In this document: in pieces, positions 1-5,836 of the stretch
How the letters are laid out: each line of letters starts with the position of its first letter
How positions within the stretch are numbered: position 1 is the stretch's first letter
Source: an uncultured Flavihumibacter sp.
GTDB taxonomy: Bacteria; Bacteroidota; Bacteroidia; Chitinophagales; Chitinophagaceae
Assembly: GCA_946481605.1 (NCBI GenBank)
Contig: CAMLPA010000230.1
Location: forward strand, 1 to 5,836
DNA: 5,836 bases
Direction: 5' to 3'
Notes under the pieces: generated by a model
Database searches by the model: none
What the model saw: only the letters and a program-made list of their open reading frames with translations
Told to the model about the DNA's origin: nothing
Made by a program: the position numbers and the translations under genes

Positions 1-1161
1 GTGGATGGATTCGCTTTCAAAGAAGCGTACATTCCGCTGAACGAAAGGCCGGAGATCGACCAATGGATCATTTCTTCGCTCAATACCCTGAAAGGAAAAG
101 TTGCCGCAGCGTTCAACGACTATGAACCAACCACCGCCGGCAGGCTTATTGAGGAGTTTGTTGACGAACACCTCAGCAACTGGTATGTGCGCCTTTGTCG
201 CCGCCGGTTCTGGAAAGGTGATTATGAACACGATAAAATCGCCGCGTACCAAACCCTGTACGAATGCCTGGAAACTATTTCCCTGCTGATAGCGCCGGTT
301 GCTCCATTCTTCTCTGAATGGTTGTTCAACAACCTGAACGCGGTTTCCGGCAGGATAAATGCTGAATCGGTGCACCATGCACTTTACCCCAAACCGCTGG
401 AAAGCGCCATTCAGCCCGGTCTTGAAGAGCGCATGGAACTTGCCCAGAACATCTGTTCGCTGGTGCTTTCCCTCCGTAAAAAAGTGAACATCAAGGTAAG
501 GCAGCCGTTGCAGAAAATCCTGATCCCGGTGTTGAATCCTGCCATGAAAGAGCAGATCGAAAAGATCGCAGACCTCATCAGATCGGAGGTGAACGTGAAG
601 GAGATACAATACCTCACGGAAACCGATGGATTCATCAAAAAGAAGATCAAACCTAATTTCGTTGCCCTCGGTAAGAAGCTGGGTGCCAGGATGAAAGCCG
701 CATCAGCAGCCATTGGCGCGATGACCCAGGACGACATCTCCAAAATCGAAAAAGAGGGACAATATACTTTGTTAATTGATAGCGAACCCTTAATATTACA
801 GATTAATGAAGTGGAAATCACCAGCGAGGATATTCCCGGCTGGATGGTGGCCACCAAAGACGCTCTGACAGTAGCCCTGGATGTTACCGTTACTCCTGAT
901 TTAGTTGATGAAGGCAATGCCCGCGAACTGGTGAACAGGATCCAGAAGATCAGAAAAGACAACGGGTATGAACTAACGGACCGCATCCTTGTTTCAGTGT
1001 CCGGCCATGATAGTCTGAATGAGGCCATCCGCTCCTTCGGCACTTACATCGCCGCCGAAATTCTCGCCGATGGGCTTGAAATTCAACCGGATCTGACCGA
1101 TGGCATTGAAATTGAAGTTAACGATGTACCATTAAAAGTGTTAGTTACTAAAAAAGGATAA
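1..1161 (+). CDS. ileS: Isoleucyl-tRNA synthetase, C-terminal part (5' truncated by window edge)
   Basis: Charges tRNA-Ile with isoleucine in the cytoplasm (class I aminoacyl-tRNA synthetase). The frame is open from the first base and 386 residues remain, so most of the catalytic domain, including HIGH and KMSKS, lies upstream; the GTG at position 1 is an internal Val codon, not a start. Residues about 1-30 (YIPLNERPEIDQWIISSLNTL) are the junction typical of IleS/ValS/LeuS proteins. Residues about 35-135 are the helical anticodon-binding domain, with SNWYVRLCRRRFW at 59-71 and APVAPFFSEWL at 98-108. Residues about 140-386 match the DUF5915-like tail known from the eukaryote-like type 2 IleS (LRKKVNIKVRQPLQKI, DEGNARELVNRIQKIRKDNGYELTDRI). 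There is no C-terminal CxxC zinc finger as in E. coli-type IleS, which supports type 2. The TAA stop is four bases before the next gene, suggesting co-transcription. Identification is firm; the subtype is inferred from the tail. Confidence 0.96.
   Translation: MDGFAFKEAYIPLNERPEIDQWIISSLNTLKGKVAAAFNDYEPTTAGRLIEEFVDEHLSNWYVRLCRRRFWKGDYEHDKIAAYQTLYECLETISLLIAPVAPFFSEWLFNNLNAVSGRINAESVHHALYPKPLESAIQPGLEERMELAQNICSLVLSLRKKVNIKVRQPLQKILIPVLNPAMKEQIEKIADLIRSEVNVKEIQYLTETDGFIKKKIKPNFVALGKKLGARMKAASAAIGAMTQDDISKIEKEGQYTLLIDSEPLILQINEVEITSEDIPGWMVATKDALTVALDVTVTPDLVDEGNARELVNRIQKIRKDNGYELTDRILVSVSGHDSLNEAIRSFGTYIAAEILADGLEIQPDLTDGIEIEVNDVPLKVLVTKKG
1153..1158 (+). promoter_or_regulatory. Ribosome binding site of the DksA-like gene
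   Basis: AAAGGA lies seven bases before the ATG at 1166, overlapping the last codons of ileS. It is the clearest Shine-Dalgarno-like sequence in the window and supports the start at 1166. Its position inside the ileS end suggests translational coupling between the two genes (inference). Confidence 0.55.
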
Positions 1162-1165
1162 CAGT

Positions 1166-2134
1166 ATGGCAACCAAGAAACCTGTAGCCAAGGCCACCAA
1201 ATCCGCGTCCGCCGCCAAGAAGCCGGCGAAAAAAGCAGCCCCCGCAAAACCGGCCGCTAAAGCAACGGGTAAATCCGCGCCGGCAAAAGCCGCCCCTAAA
1301 AAGGCCGCCACCAAGCCCGCTCCCAAACCCGCAGCGAAAGCAACAAAAGCGACTCCAGCGAAAGCTGCTGCCAAATCACCCGCGAAAACAACGGCTAAAA
1401 AAGCTACAAAACCTGTGGTTGCCCCAAAAAAGGCTGCTCCCGCAAAGGCAGCGCCCGCTAAAAAAGCAGCGGCCCCAAAAGTTACGCCCAAGGCCCCGGC
1501 CAAAGCAGTAGCCCCGGCGCCCGCACCAAGGAAACAGGATATCAAACCCATTAAAACAGAGTCTGTGGCCAAGAAAAAAGCAGAAGAGAAAGCAACACCG
1601 GAAAATACAGCACCCAAGGCTGCGCCTAAAAAAGCTGAACCGGCAAAGCCAACCAAGGTGGTGATCCCAAAAACAACTACCAACGTAGCCGTTAAATATG
1701 AACCGGAATTCACAAGATCAGTACTGGATCAGCCGCAAAATGAACCCGTTGGTCCAACCATGCGCTACAGCGATTCCGAACTGAACGAATTCCGTGAACT
1801 GATCGGTAAAAAACTGGATGCGGCCCGCAAAGAACTGACCTACCTCCAGGGACTCATCACCCGCAAAGATGAAATGGGCGGCGACAACGACGATGCCCGT
1901 TACATGACTATGGAAGACGGCAGTATGAGCATGGAACGTGAACAACTGAGCCAGATGGCCAGCCGCCAGATCCAGTTCATCGACCACCTCGAAAAAGCGC
2001 TGATGCGTATCGAAAACAAAACGTATGGCGTATGCCGTGTTAGCGGCAAACTGATCGACAAAGCCCGCCTGAGAGCCGTTCCGCACGCAACCCTGAGCAT
2101 GGAAGCGAAACTGGGACTGGTTAAGAACGGATAA
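1166..2134 (+). CDS. DksA/TraR-like protein with histone-H1-like Lys/Ala/Pro N-terminal tail and degenerate zinc finger
   Basis: 322 residues in two very different halves. Residues 1 to about 165 are a low-complexity Lys/Ala/Pro tail made of AKKAAPAK-like units; the first 124 residues contain no Asp, Glu, Phe, Tyr or Trp. Such tails bind DNA non-specifically in histone H1 and bacterial H1-like proteins. Residues about 202-290 resemble the DksA/TraR coiled coil: a helix at 203-236, a possible acidic tip at 240-251 (DNDDARYMTMED), and a return helix at 256-285. The C-terminal finger keeps the family spacing C-x2-C-x17-C-x2-C, but the four positions are Cys290, Ser293, Ser311 and Ala314, so zinc binding is unlikely. 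DksA binds RNA polymerase through its secondary channel and acts with ppGpp; whether this protein does is not shown by sequence. It sits four bases after ileS and is followed by a hairpin terminator, so it probably ends that operon. Family assignment is secure; function is inferred. Confidence 0.9.
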   Translation: MATKKPVAKATKSASAAKKPAKKAAPAKPAAKATGKSAPAKAAPKKAATKPAPKPAAKATKATPAKAAAKSPAKTTAKKATKPVVAPKKAAPAKAAPAKKAAAPKVTPKAPAKAVAPAPAPRKQDIKPIKTESVAKKKAEEKATPENTAPKAAPKKAEPAKPTKVVIPKTTTNVAVKYEPEFTRSVLDQPQNEPVGPTMRYSDSELNEFRELIGKKLDAARKELTYLQGLITRKDEMGGDNDDARYMTMEDGSMSMEREQLSQMASRQIQFIDHLEKALMRIENKTYGVCRVSGKLIDKARLRAVPHATLSMEAKLGLVKNG

Positions 2135-2141
2135 GGAATAA

Positions 2142-2169
2142 TTTTGAATGTTGGATTTTGAATGTTGAA
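2142..2169 (+). repeat. Two adjacent copies of a 14-base AT-rich unit
   Basis: TTTTGAATGTTGGA (2142-2155) is followed directly by TTTTGAATGTTGAA (2156-2169), differing only at the thirteenth base. The pair begins eight bases after the DksA-like stop codon and forms most of the left arm of the hairpin at 2150-2213. Related inverted copies lie at 2183-2206 and 2353-2368. Confidence 0.7.
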
Positions 2170-2213
2170 TTATGGGTTGCTGTAATTCAAAAATTCAAAA
2201 TCCAACTTTTTTT
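2150..2213 (+). terminator. Rho-independent-type terminator after the ileS / DksA-like operon
   Basis: The left arm 2150-2172 pairs with the right arm 2183-2206. The stem is about 23 base pairs with a small internal mismatch/bulge around 2164 and a ten-base loop (TGGGTTGCTG). Seven T residues follow at 2207-2213. The stem is AT-rich rather than GC-rich but long. The T-run lies only on the plus-strand side, so the polarity fits the DksA-like gene, which ends 15 bases upstream. Read from the other strand, the stem is followed by ATTCAAAATTATTCC, a poor U-tract, so it is a weak candidate for the opposing exporter gene. Confidence 0.65.
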
Positions 2214-2253
2214 ATACGGGATTGATGACTGCCCATTGAATACTGGCGAACAC

Positions 2254-2265
2254 TATTGCGCAATA
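2254..2265. other. 12-base perfect palindrome TATTGCGCAATA in the convergent spacer
   Basis: TATTGCGCAATA equals its own reverse complement. It lies between the terminator hairpin and the end of the exporter gene, away from either gene's 5' end. A dimeric protein site is possible, but nothing else supports it. The rest of 2214-2338 shows no convincing gene or RNA. Confidence 0.4.
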
Positions 2266-2338
2266 CCAATGAGCGGGCCATAAACAGGCCTTCTTTGCTT
2301 AAGTTGGCAGGTAAAATCAAGCTAAAACTCTCCCCCCA

Positions 2339-2368
2339 ATTCAAAATTCATTATTCAAAATCCAACAT
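2339..2368 (-). repeat. Third, inverted copy of the AT-rich spacer repeat, at the 3' end of the exporter gene
   Basis: Read on the minus strand this begins two bases after the exporter stop codon. Positions 2353-2368 are the exact reverse complement of 2148-2163 (16 bases, ATGTTGGATTTTGAAT). The neighbouring AATTCAAAATTCATT continues the same TTTTGAAT-based pattern. The core 14 bases ATTCAAAATCCAAC also occur identically at 2193-2206. It may help define the 3' end of the minus-strand transcript, but no T-run follows it. Confidence 0.6.
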
Positions 2369-2370
2369 CC

Positions 2371-4197
2371 CTACTTCACTTCCTGTAAATCCACCAACCT
2401 TTTATAATACCCGTTCTTTTCAATCAGCGTTTCATGGTTGCCGCGCTCTACGATTTCGCCTTTGTGCATCACGATGATCTCATCGGCATGGCGGATGGTG
2501 GAAAGCCTGTGCGCAATCACAAGACTGGTGCGGTTCTTCATCAGTTCGTTGATGGCTTGTTGCACCAGGCGTTCACTTTCGGTATCGAGGGCGGAAGTGG
2601 CTTCATCTAAAATAAGGATGGGCGCATCTTTAAAAATAGCGCGGGCGATGGTAAGCCTTTGGCGCTGGCCGCCACTGAGTTTCATGCCGCGGTCGCCGAT
2701 AATGGTATCGTAGCCGTTTTCCAGGCCCATGATGAATTCATGTGCATTGGCTGCTTTTGCTGCCTGAATGATCTTTTCCTGGTCGTGCGTTTCTATGCCG
2801 AATGCGATGTTGTTGCTTACGGTGTCGTTGAACAGAATGGCTTCCTGACTCACAATACTGATCTGGTTGCGCAGGCTTTTCAGTTGCAGCTTTCGGATAT
2901 CCGTTTCATCAAGCTCAATGCTTCCGGCGGTAACATCGTAAAATCTGGGCACCAGGTCGGCTAACGTTGACTTTCCCGCACCACTTTCTCCCACCAGCGC
3001 AATCATTTTACCTTTTGGGACAATAAGTTCAATATTATTCAGCACATCCTGCTGCCCATAACTAAAATATACGTTCCTGAAAACGATCTTGTCACGAAAC
3101 GGTGTAGCCGGAATCGCATCTGCGGCTTCTTTCACAGGATTGTCCTGGTCCAGAATCCGGAGTACTCTTTCTCCTGCAGCCAGTCCGCGTTGCAGGTAGG
3201 TGATAGCGCCGGCCGTATTTTTCGCGGGAGCGATGATGGTGAAGTACAATGCGATATAAGTAATAAATTCTGACGCGGTAAGGTCGCTTTGAGCCGTGAA
3301 AATCAGGTTGCCACCATACAATAAAATTACGGCGATTACTGTAATACCAAGAAACTCCGATAATGGAGAGGCGAGTTCTCTTTGGTTCACAATAGATTTC
3401 ATGGTCCGGCTGAATTTTCCGTTCTCCACATCAAATTTTTTCATGATGAACTTCTCCGCGTTAAAAGCTTTGATAATCCTAATGCCGGAGATGGTCTCTT
3501 CAGTATTGTTCAGGATACTGCCCAGCAAACTCTGGCTGTAACCCGCTTTTTTCTTTAATCTCCGGGAGATGGTGGAGATGAGAAAACCCGTAACCGGAAA
3601 GAATACCAACGTGAACAGTGTTAGTTCCGGGGAGATGTAAAACAGCATGAAGAAGGTGGATATGATGATCAGCGGTTCCCGGAATATGGTTTGAATAGAA
3701 CTTACCACTGTGTTTTCGATCTCTACCACATCTCCACTCACAATAGAAAGCAGGTCACCTTTGCGTTCGTTGTGGTAAAATGAAAGAGATTGAGTGGTAT
3801 AACTTTCATGCAGGCTTCCGCGCAGTTTCCTGACAAGGTTGACCCGCATTCTGGTAAGTACCGATTGACTGAGGTAGCCGAAAATACTTTTTAACAGCGC
3901 AAAAGCTACCAGCATTATACATACATAAGTAAGCACGCCGAATTTGCCCTTCGTAAGAATGGCCTGGTGCATATAATAGTAGAAAACATCTTTGAAATAG
4001 TCCGCTGAGAAGTGGAAGGCCGGAAGTTGCTCCACAATTTTGTATTGCCCGGTGCTGAAAATCACGTCCAGCAAAGGCATCACCATCCCGATGTTCAGGA
4101 GACTGAAAAGGATAAACAGTGTGATATAAATGATGTATTCCGGGATATAATGGTGGTAAGGGCGGGAGAATCGTAACAACCGGAGGAATGTCTTCAT
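2371..4197 (-). CDS. MsbA-type ABC exporter, fused transmembrane and ATP-binding domains
   Basis: A half-size ABC exporter of 608 residues, expected to work as an inner-membrane homodimer that uses ATP to flip or export a lipid or other hydrophobic substrate; MsbA relatives flip lipid A-core. Membrane segments are at about 18-42, 88-108, 168-188, 190-210, 282-300 and 309-328. The ATPase domain (about 370-608) is complete: A-loop Tyr380, Walker A GESGAGKST at 403-411, Q-loop Gln451, signature LSGGQ at 507-511, Walker B ILILDE at 527-532, D-loop SALD at 535-538 and switch His563. I chose the ATG at 4197 because MKTFLRLLRFSRPY is a normal exporter start and gives the usual length. The frame stays open to an ATG at 4287, but those 30 residues look unlike the family and would overlap the promoter region. 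Convergent with the DksA-like gene, divergent from the glycosyltransferase. The class is certain; lipid A as substrate is inference. Confidence 0.94.
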   Translation of the reverse strand: MKTFLRLLRFSRPYHHYIPEYIIYITLFILFSLLNIGMVMPLLDVIFSTGQYKIVEQLPAFHFSADYFKDVFYYYMHQAILTKGKFGVLTYVCIMLVAFALLKSIFGYLSQSVLTRMRVNLVRKLRGSLHESYTTQSLSFYHNERKGDLLSIVSGDVVEIENTVVSSIQTIFREPLIIISTFFMLFYISPELTLFTLVFFPVTGFLISTISRRLKKKAGYSQSLLGSILNNTEETISGIRIIKAFNAEKFIMKKFDVENGKFSRTMKSIVNQRELASPLSEFLGITVIAVILLYGGNLIFTAQSDLTASEFITYIALYFTIIAPAKNTAGAITYLQRGLAAGERVLRILDQDNPVKEAADAIPATPFRDKIVFRNVYFSYGQQDVLNNIELIVPKGKMIALVGESGAGKSTLADLVPRFYDVTAGSIELDETDIRKLQLKSLRNQISIVSQEAILFNDTVSNNIAFGIETHDQEKIIQAAKAANAHEFIMGLENGYDTIIGDRGMKLSGGQRQRLTIARAIFKDAPILILDEATSALDTESERLVQQAINELMKNRTSLVIAHRLSTIRHADEIIVMHKGEIVERGNHETLIEKNGYYKRLVDLQEVK

Positions 4198-4217
4198 GCC
4201 AGTGACTTCAGATTTGA

Positions 4218-4234
4218 TTAATTTTGCAAAGTAA
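4218..4234. promoter_or_regulatory. Putative overlapping divergent -7 promoter elements
   Basis: TTAATTTTGCAAAGTAA is an imperfect palindrome around the core TTTGCAAA (4223-4230). On the plus strand, TAATTTTG (4219-4226) fits the Bacteroidota -7 consensus TAnnTTTG exactly and faces the glycosyltransferase, giving a leader of roughly 70 bases. On the minus strand, TTACTTTG (4234-4227) fits with one mismatch and faces the exporter, giving a leader of roughly 20-25 bases. I see no good -33 TTG at the expected distance on either side, so this remains a candidate. Confidence 0.4.
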
Positions 4235-4301
4235 CACAAAAGAAACGCAGGAACGGCGAAATGATCCTTTGCCCTTACTCCGGCCAATTAAACAGGTATA
4301 G

Positions 4302-5135
4302 ATGATCAGTATTATTACAGCGATTCATAATGGTTTGCCTTTCAACAGAATATTCGTGGAATCGTTGAAAAAGTATACGGTTCATAAATATGAGTTAATT
4401 ATCATAGACAATGTATCGGACGATGGTTCTACGGAGTACTTCAGGGAGCAAGGGGCTACCGTGATCCGGAACACAGACAATTATTCTTATCCTGTATGCC
4501 AAAACCAGGGGATAAAGGTTGCCCGGGGCGAATACCTGTTCTTTTTGAACAATGACCTGGTACTTTCTCCACGTTGGGATGAAATACTTATAAAAGCGGC
4601 GCAAATAAATGGGGCAGATGTGATCTCCGCTTCCGGCATAGAGAACCAGGGGGCGGCTATGCTTACAAAAAATATCCAGCGCAAATGGAAACGGGTAAAG
4701 AATCCGCTGAAATTATTGGGGTTTGGAGAGCGGAATATGAGGAGAATGCACAGGTTAATGTATGGGAACTGGGAGAAATTTTGCGCTGAAAAATTTGATA
4801 AATACGGCTATCAGGTGGTAGAAGGAATTGTCGGAAACAATGTGATGATGACGAGACGTGCATTGGAACTTGTGGGAGAATGGGATGAGAGATTACAGGC
4901 AGCAGATTTCGACCTTTTTATGAGAACTAAAAAACGTGCTAATGAAAAGGGGGATATTAAACCCTGCCAGATCGCACTGGGCGCATTTATTCATCATTAT
5001 ATCCGTATGACTTCTAAGTATGCGGTAAAATATAAACCCTTCGCCGACCGCGAAAACCTTATACCTTTATCCGGTAAATGGACGCAGGAGGAAAGAATTG
5101 CACTTCACCCGGACGCGGTAACTTCAAAATTGTAA
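4302..5135 (+). CDS. Family 2 (GT-A fold) glycosyltransferase
   Basis: 277 residues, no signal peptide or membrane segment, so a cytoplasmic enzyme that transfers a sugar from a nucleotide-sugar donor to an unknown acceptor. The N-terminus MISIITAIHNG is a typical first GT2 strand. IIIDNVSDDGS at 33-43 carries the donor-binding Asp36. ARGEYLFFLNNDLVLSP at 74-90 ends in the DxD-like metal/donor motif, here Asn-Asn-Asp (83-85). GNNVMMTRRALELVGEWDERL at 178-198 is the usual acceptor-side segment, followed by ADFDLFMR at 201-208, where the Asp residues may include the catalytic base. His231-His232 sits near the end of the domain. The start has only a weak AGG upstream. It begins 104 bases from the divergent exporter and ends four bases before rbfA, so it probably leads that operon. 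It reads as more AT-rich than rbfA and the DksA-like gene (by eye, not counted). A role in LPS or surface glycans is a guess from context. Confidence 0.85.
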   Translation: MISIITAIHNGLPFNRIFVESLKKYTVHKYELIIIDNVSDDGSTEYFREQGATVIRNTDNYSYPVCQNQGIKVARGEYLFFLNNDLVLSPRWDEILIKAAQINGADVISASGIENQGAAMLTKNIQRKWKRVKNPLKLLGFGERNMRRMHRLMYGNWEKFCAEKFDKYGYQVVEGIVGNNVMMTRRALELVGEWDERLQAADFDLFMRTKKRANEKGDIKPCQIALGAFIHHYIRMTSKYAVKYKPFADRENLIPLSGKWTQEERIALHPDAVTSKL

Positions 5136-5139
5136 AGTA

Positions 5140-5538
5140 ATGCAGCAGGAATCGAAACGACAAAAACAGGTAGCAGGCCTCCTGATGGAGGAACTGAATG
5201 ATATTTTCAGAAGACTGGGATTGAACATGTATGAAGGCGGGATGGTGTCCATCTCCTCCGTAAAAGTAACGCCCGACCTGTTCCAGGTGCGTGTGTACCT
5301 CAGTCTGTTCAAGGTAAACGACCCTGCAGCTTATATGAAAAAGCTGGAGGAACGCGCCTGGGAGATTAAAAAAGAACTTTCACAACGCGTGCGTCACCAG
5401 CTCCGGAGCATGCCGGAACTCACTTATTACTTGGATGATACCTTGGAGCACGTGGATAAGATCGATGCCATTTTCCGCAAGATCGATGAAGAAAGGAAGC
5501 AATTCGGCACTTCAGAAAATACCAATCCCGACGCTTAA
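5140..5538 (+). CDS. rbfA: Ribosome-binding factor A
   Basis: A small (132-residue) 30S ribosome assembly factor that helps late 16S rRNA maturation, including the 5' end/helix 1 region, and matters for cold growth in E. coli. The N-terminal helix SKRQKQVAGLLMEELNDIF (5-23) is characteristic. The KH-type-II-like core follows, with strands VSISSVKVTPD (36-46) and FQVRVYLSLF (48-57). A long helix runs from about 62 to 88, and then comes the family signature LRSMPELTYYLDDTLEHVDKIDAIF (88-112). The last ~15 residues are polar and probably disordered. Length is normal for the family. The ATG at 5140 is four bases after the glycosyltransferase stop, with no clear Shine-Dalgarno sequence, so translation may be coupled. 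Its stop codon shares one base with the start of the next gene (TAATG). Confidence 0.94.
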   Translation: MQQESKRQKQVAGLLMEELNDIFRRLGLNMYEGGMVSISSVKVTPDLFQVRVYLSLFKVNDPAAYMKKLEERAWEIKKELSQRVRHQLRSMPELTYYLDDTLEHVDKIDAIFRKIDEERKQFGTSENTNPDA

Positions 5539-5836
5539 TGTATTTCACCTTTGCATGGCGTTATTTCCGGGCCCGGAAAAGCACACAGGCCATCAACGTG
5601 ATTGCGTGGGTCTGTGTTACTGCCATTGCAGTAGGGGCCGCCGCGCTCATCATGATATTGAGCGCTTTTAACGGGTTCGAAGACCTCGTGAAATCGCTCT
5701 ATGCGTCTTTTTACACCAATATTAAAGTAAGTGCCGTCTCCGGAAAGGTGGTGGAGTTTACACCGGCACAACTCTCGGCCATTCAAAAAGTGCCGGGCGT
5801 GGCCCATTACACGCGTATTGCGGAAGAAAAGGCGCT
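5538..5836 (+). CDS. LolC/LolE-type (FtsX-like) ABC transporter permease, N-terminal part (3' truncated by window edge)
   Basis: Ninety-nine codons plus two bases are present before the window ends. The start MYFTFAWRYFRARKSTQAIN is characteristic of lipoprotein-releasing permeases (LolC/LolE family), with the basic pre-membrane segment. One membrane helix spans about 20-43, followed by SAFNGFEDLVKSLY and the start of the periplasmic MacB-PCD-like domain (TNIKVSAVSGKVVEFTPAQLSAIQKVPGV). In the known system, LolC/E with the ATPase LolD extracts outer-membrane lipoproteins from the inner membrane and hands them to LolA. The ATG at 5538 overlaps the rbfA stop by one base (TAATG), which implies stop-restart translation. 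Whether this is a LolC, LolE or merged type cannot be told from 99 residues, and no lolD is visible in the window. Confidence 0.88.
   Translation, partial: MYFTFAWRYFRARKSTQAINVIAWVCVTAIAVGAAALIMILSAFNGFEDLVKSLYASFYTNIKVSAVSGKVVEFTPAQLSAIQKVPGVAHYTRIAEEKA

Noticed and set aside
411..1043. 210-residue open frame antisense to ileS
   Set aside because: It lies fully inside a well-recognised synthetase domain on the other strand and shows no domain or motif of its own.
1141..1713. Ala/Phe/Gly-rich 190-residue open frame antisense to the DksA-like tail
   Set aside because: It is the mirror of the Lys/Ala/Pro codon repeats on the plus strand. The apparent hydrophobic protein comes from GC-rich low-complexity DNA and resembles no family I know.
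2195..2281. Minus-strand 28-codon open frame in the spacer with an AAGAAGG seven bases before its ATG
   Set aside because: The Shine-Dalgarno-like match is notable, but the basic peptide (starting MARSLVLRNSVRQ) ends inside the repeat hairpin, resembles nothing known, and is short enough to arise by chance. Ribosome profiling or conservation would be needed to revive it.
2276..2290. GGCC-N7-GGCC short hairpin as a terminator for the exporter gene
   Set aside because: The stem is only four base pairs with no T-run after it on the minus strand, too weak to call.
2256..2477. 73-residue plus-strand open frame running from the spacer into the exporter gene
   Set aside because: It uses a non-ATG start, crosses the repeat and overlaps the conserved C-terminal ATPase end on the other strand.
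4198..4287. 30-residue N-terminal extension of the exporter from an upstream ATG
   Set aside because: The added residues (MAGVRAKDHFAVP...) do not look like an exporter N-terminus and cover the likely promoter; the start at 4197 gives the normal family length.
4395..4863. Three short minus-strand open frames antisense to the glycosyltransferase
   Set aside because: They overlap each other and the conserved GT2 motifs on the plus strand, with no motif or start signal of their own.

Overview
The window looks like ordinary core-genome sequence from a member of the Bacteroidota, most likely Chitinophagales/Chitinophagaceae (inference). The signs are: a type-2 IleS ending in a DUF5915-like region, followed by a DksA-like protein whose C-terminus has the Bacteroidota-style reduced-cysteine motif (YGVCRVSGKLI...HATLSMEAK); mostly weak Shine-Dalgarno sequences; a TAnnTTTG-type -7 promoter element; and an rbfA - LolC/E-type permease gene pair. 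No RNA genes, CRISPR array, insertion sequence or phage gene was seen.

Layout. Positions 1-1161 (+) hold the 3' part of ileS. Four bases later, 1166-2134 (+) encodes a 322-residue protein with a long Lys/Ala/Pro-rich histone-H1-like tail fused to a DksA/TraR-type coiled coil and a zinc-finger remnant. A 236-base convergent spacer (2135-2370) contains a hairpin terminator, three copies of an AT-rich repeat motif and a 12-base perfect palindrome. Positions 2371-4197 (-) encode a 608-residue MsbA-type ABC exporter with fused membrane and ATPase domains. A 104-base divergent spacer (4198-4301) carries a near-palindromic element that can be read as back-to-back -7 boxes. On the plus strand follow a family-2 glycosyltransferase (4302-5135), rbfA (5140-5538) and the start of a LolC/LolE-type permease (5538 to the window edge). 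These three are packed with gaps of 4 and -1 bases and look like one operon.

How the genes may work together. IleS and RbfA serve translation and ribosome maturation, and the DksA-like protein may link transcription or nucleoid state to growth. The MsbA-type exporter, the glycosyltransferase and the LolC/E-type permease all fit cell-envelope building (lipid/LPS export, glycan addition, lipoprotein release), but a shared pathway is inferred only from adjacency.

I found no convincing undescribed multi-gene system. The items most worth a second look are the histone-tailed DksA-like protein that has lost three of four zinc-ligand positions, a possible -1 frameshift heptamer inside its tail, the repeats in the convergent spacer, and the shared palindromic promoter element between the exporter and the glycosyltransferase.
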